The notes under the pieces: model-generated
Seen by the model: only the letters and a program-made list of their open reading frames with translations
The model's database searches: none
Told to the model about the DNA's origin: nothing
Part shown: in pieces, positions 62,380 to 64,000 of the stretch
Position numbering within the stretch: position 1 is the stretch's first letter
How the letters are laid out: every line of letters begins with the position of its first letter
NCBI GenBank assembly: GCA_036245805.1
Contig: BTRK01000006.1
Coordinates: 27,091,901-27,155,900, forward strand
Origin: Pristionchus mayeri
Lineage: Eukaryota > Nematoda > Chromadorea > Rhabditida > Neodiplogasteridae
Direction of reading: 5' to 3'
Length of the DNA: 64,000 bases
Position numbers and translations under genes: made by a program

Positions 62380-63360
62380 TCACAATTGCTACTACGAGCA
62401 AAACCCTAACGGATATCGGGTTCCGTCCAATCGGTATTAAATAAAAATATGCTTAGTTTTCGAAGAAGCCATCGTAATTGTGGGCGGGATGAGAGGATCT
62501 GCTCCTGCTATCACTGAGTGCTCACCTCTCAAGTCTTCTCTGTCTCACTTGCTCCCTCTCCCTCTCCTCCTCTCCATCGACTCGCCCTCCTTCTTCCGTG
62601 TCCTGCAATCATCGCCACTCCTCCTTCTCTATTCACTCAACTATCTCCTCATTCCCATTCCATCACTCACTCATCCACTCCCTTCCCTAATCTACAATTC
62701 GCTCGCTATCCCAAACTTAACATGTCCATCCAGAAGATAGTCCTACCTAATGGATGGCTATATCGAGGAGCAGTACTCTGTACTCTGCAAATCCAGAGAA
62801 GCGTGAAAACCGGAAGTGTTATTTCGTCTCACTCAGATCTCTTTCCCTTCCATTTCGATTCCTCGGGTTCGCGGGAAGGAAGGAAGTAGTGAACAAAGGA
62901 GGACTAAGGGGATGAACATCTCCCTTTATTCTTCTCCCTCTTCCTATGCCCTCCACTTCTGTCTAATCCCATTCCAGTCTACATAGGATAGAAGAAAAGA
63001 GGAAGAAGGGAAACAACTGACTGAGAGTACTTCCCCACATTTTTTGCCCTATTCTGCATCCACTCCATTCGAGGCTTCTCTCCAAATCCAATATCAAACA
63101 TTCAATCTTTCTTCTCATAAACCGACCCATTCATGCACGAATTCACATATAAAATAGTTGGTAGGAATGAACTCAACGAGTTAAACTTCATCTCATTCAG
63201 TTAAAATTGAATGATCATGAATGAGGCCTCTTTCTCAACTAATTCATACGCGTGCAGTTAATCCAATCCGTTTTTCAATGTTCCAACTTCGCCCCTCACT
63301 TCTTCGCCTCAAAGTAGGCTAGTGAACGGTCATTCTACAAATGATATACCTTTGGTTGTA
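62380..63360. other. CT-rich intergenic sequence
   Basis: Contains open frames on the plus strand (62518-62889) dominated by Ser, Pro and Leu from CT-rich DNA. No recognisable domain, splice pattern or homology is visible, so no gene is called. Confidence 0.4.
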
Positions 63361-63380
63361 CTCTAGATAATGGGAAGCCC

Positions 63381-63614
63381 TCAAGGTAGTGGACCCTTCC
63401 CACATGGACTGACCTCTCTCCTCTCCTCTCTCTCTTCCTCACTCCCGTCTCTGCTCTCAGTGGATGTCCCATTCGAAGATGCAGCTGGAGAGGGCGGTCC
63501 TTCACCCACAACGACAGTCTCTGCTGCTGCAGCTGTCGGAGGGGGCGGGACGAAGGTGGGAGGAGGCACCATCGAGACGTACTGCTGCATCTCAAAACAA
63601 TCACATTCACTCAC
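63381..63614 (-). CDS. Possible terminal exon, Pro/Ala- and Glu-rich
   Basis: A minus-strand frame that encodes MVPPPTFVPPPPTAAAAETV and then an acidic Ser/Glu/Arg stretch, ending in TGA at 63381. The plus strand is also open here (63370-63645), so strand choice is uncertain. It could be the last exon of a gene entering from beyond the right edge. No domain is recognised. Confidence 0.25.
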   Translation of the reverse strand: MSECDCFEMQQYVSMVPPPTFVPPPPTAAAAETVVVGEGPPSPAASSNGTSTESRDGSEEEREERREVSPCGKGPLP

Positions 63615-64000
63615 GAGAAAGGAAAGAATGGCACGAGCTCAGTGAAGTATCATTTGTGAGAGAACTCGGTAATAACAAAGACAGGAGATGTCACGCATAT
63701 CCCCCTCCCCCTCCTACAACAGATCACTCATGACTCCACTCATAACGAGTCCTATTCATTGTTTACTCAGTCGAATTCTCACTCTATTGATTATTCCGAT
63801 AAACACCATTCATCACGAGAGAAAAGAGTGGAAAAGAACATGGATATATTGTAAGAAAGGTGGGGGTAAGCATCCACCTACCGATCAATCATGTTAATTA
63901 CATTTTTCTACATAGTTGTAGACGAGTCTACATAGTTGTAGACGAAATACTGATAAATACATCTGAGCCAATTCGAGAGCAACAGGCATCCCCGTTGTCT

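Noticed and set aside
62518..62889. A 123-codon plus-strand protein
   Set aside because: Composition reflects CT-rich DNA (Ser/Pro/Leu), with no domain or splice context.
1..64000. CRISPR array or prokaryotic operon
   Set aside because: Genes are spliced and of animal type; repeats are palindromic transposons, not regularly spaced arrays.

Overview
This is a window of animal nuclear DNA: spliced genes with many short exons (about 35-160 nt), GT-AG introns that are often only 39-50 nt, and a dense load of transposons. The short-exon/short-intron architecture, CT-rich introns and frequent CTACAGTA/TACCGTA-type words would suit a nematode-like invertebrate. That assignment is inference; no rRNA or mitochondrial marker is present.

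Two conserved genes can be reconstructed exon by exon. A DCAF5-like WD40 gene (substrate receptor of the CUL4-DDB1 ubiquitin ligase) runs on the minus strand from about 13.86 kb to 2.38 kb, with its 3' end not found. A complete TTC17 homologue (tetratricopeptide protein linked to actin organisation and cilia) runs on the plus strand from 20957 to 58613, with 34 phase-consistent exons and about 1218 codons. The two genes are head to head. A 6.03-kb Mutator-like element (14568-20600; ~100-bp TIRs; perfect 9-bp target duplication) sits between them and itself carries a 5'-truncated RTE-type LINE (14-bp target duplication). Without the element the two gene starts would lie roughly 0.8 kb apart. 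The Mutator transposase gene seems to be inactivated.

The large introns are transposon graveyards. TTC17 intron 3 (5.5 kb), intron 9 (4.1 kb) and intron 10 (18 kb), and DCAF5 intron 6 (9.6 kb), are filled with long imperfect palindromes (foldback elements, 0.3-2.3 kb), many nested in one another. Several boundaries can be read at base level: a TTAA family (two copies), a TA-flanked Tc1/mariner-like palindrome, a family with CACGG termini and 6-bp TSDs (two copies), and a family with CACGTGGG termini and 5-bp TSDs (two copies plus a relative). TTC17 intron 10 also holds a damaged Ty3/gypsy LTR retrotransposon broken by a mariner fragment, a full-length mariner with an intact transposase, and a second, different intact mariner inserted 7 bp away.

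Downstream of TTC17 there is a candidate gene for a small type I membrane protein (about 59.15-60.75 kb), another palindrome (61.3-62.4 kb), and low-complexity CT-rich sequence with only weak coding candidates to the end of the window.
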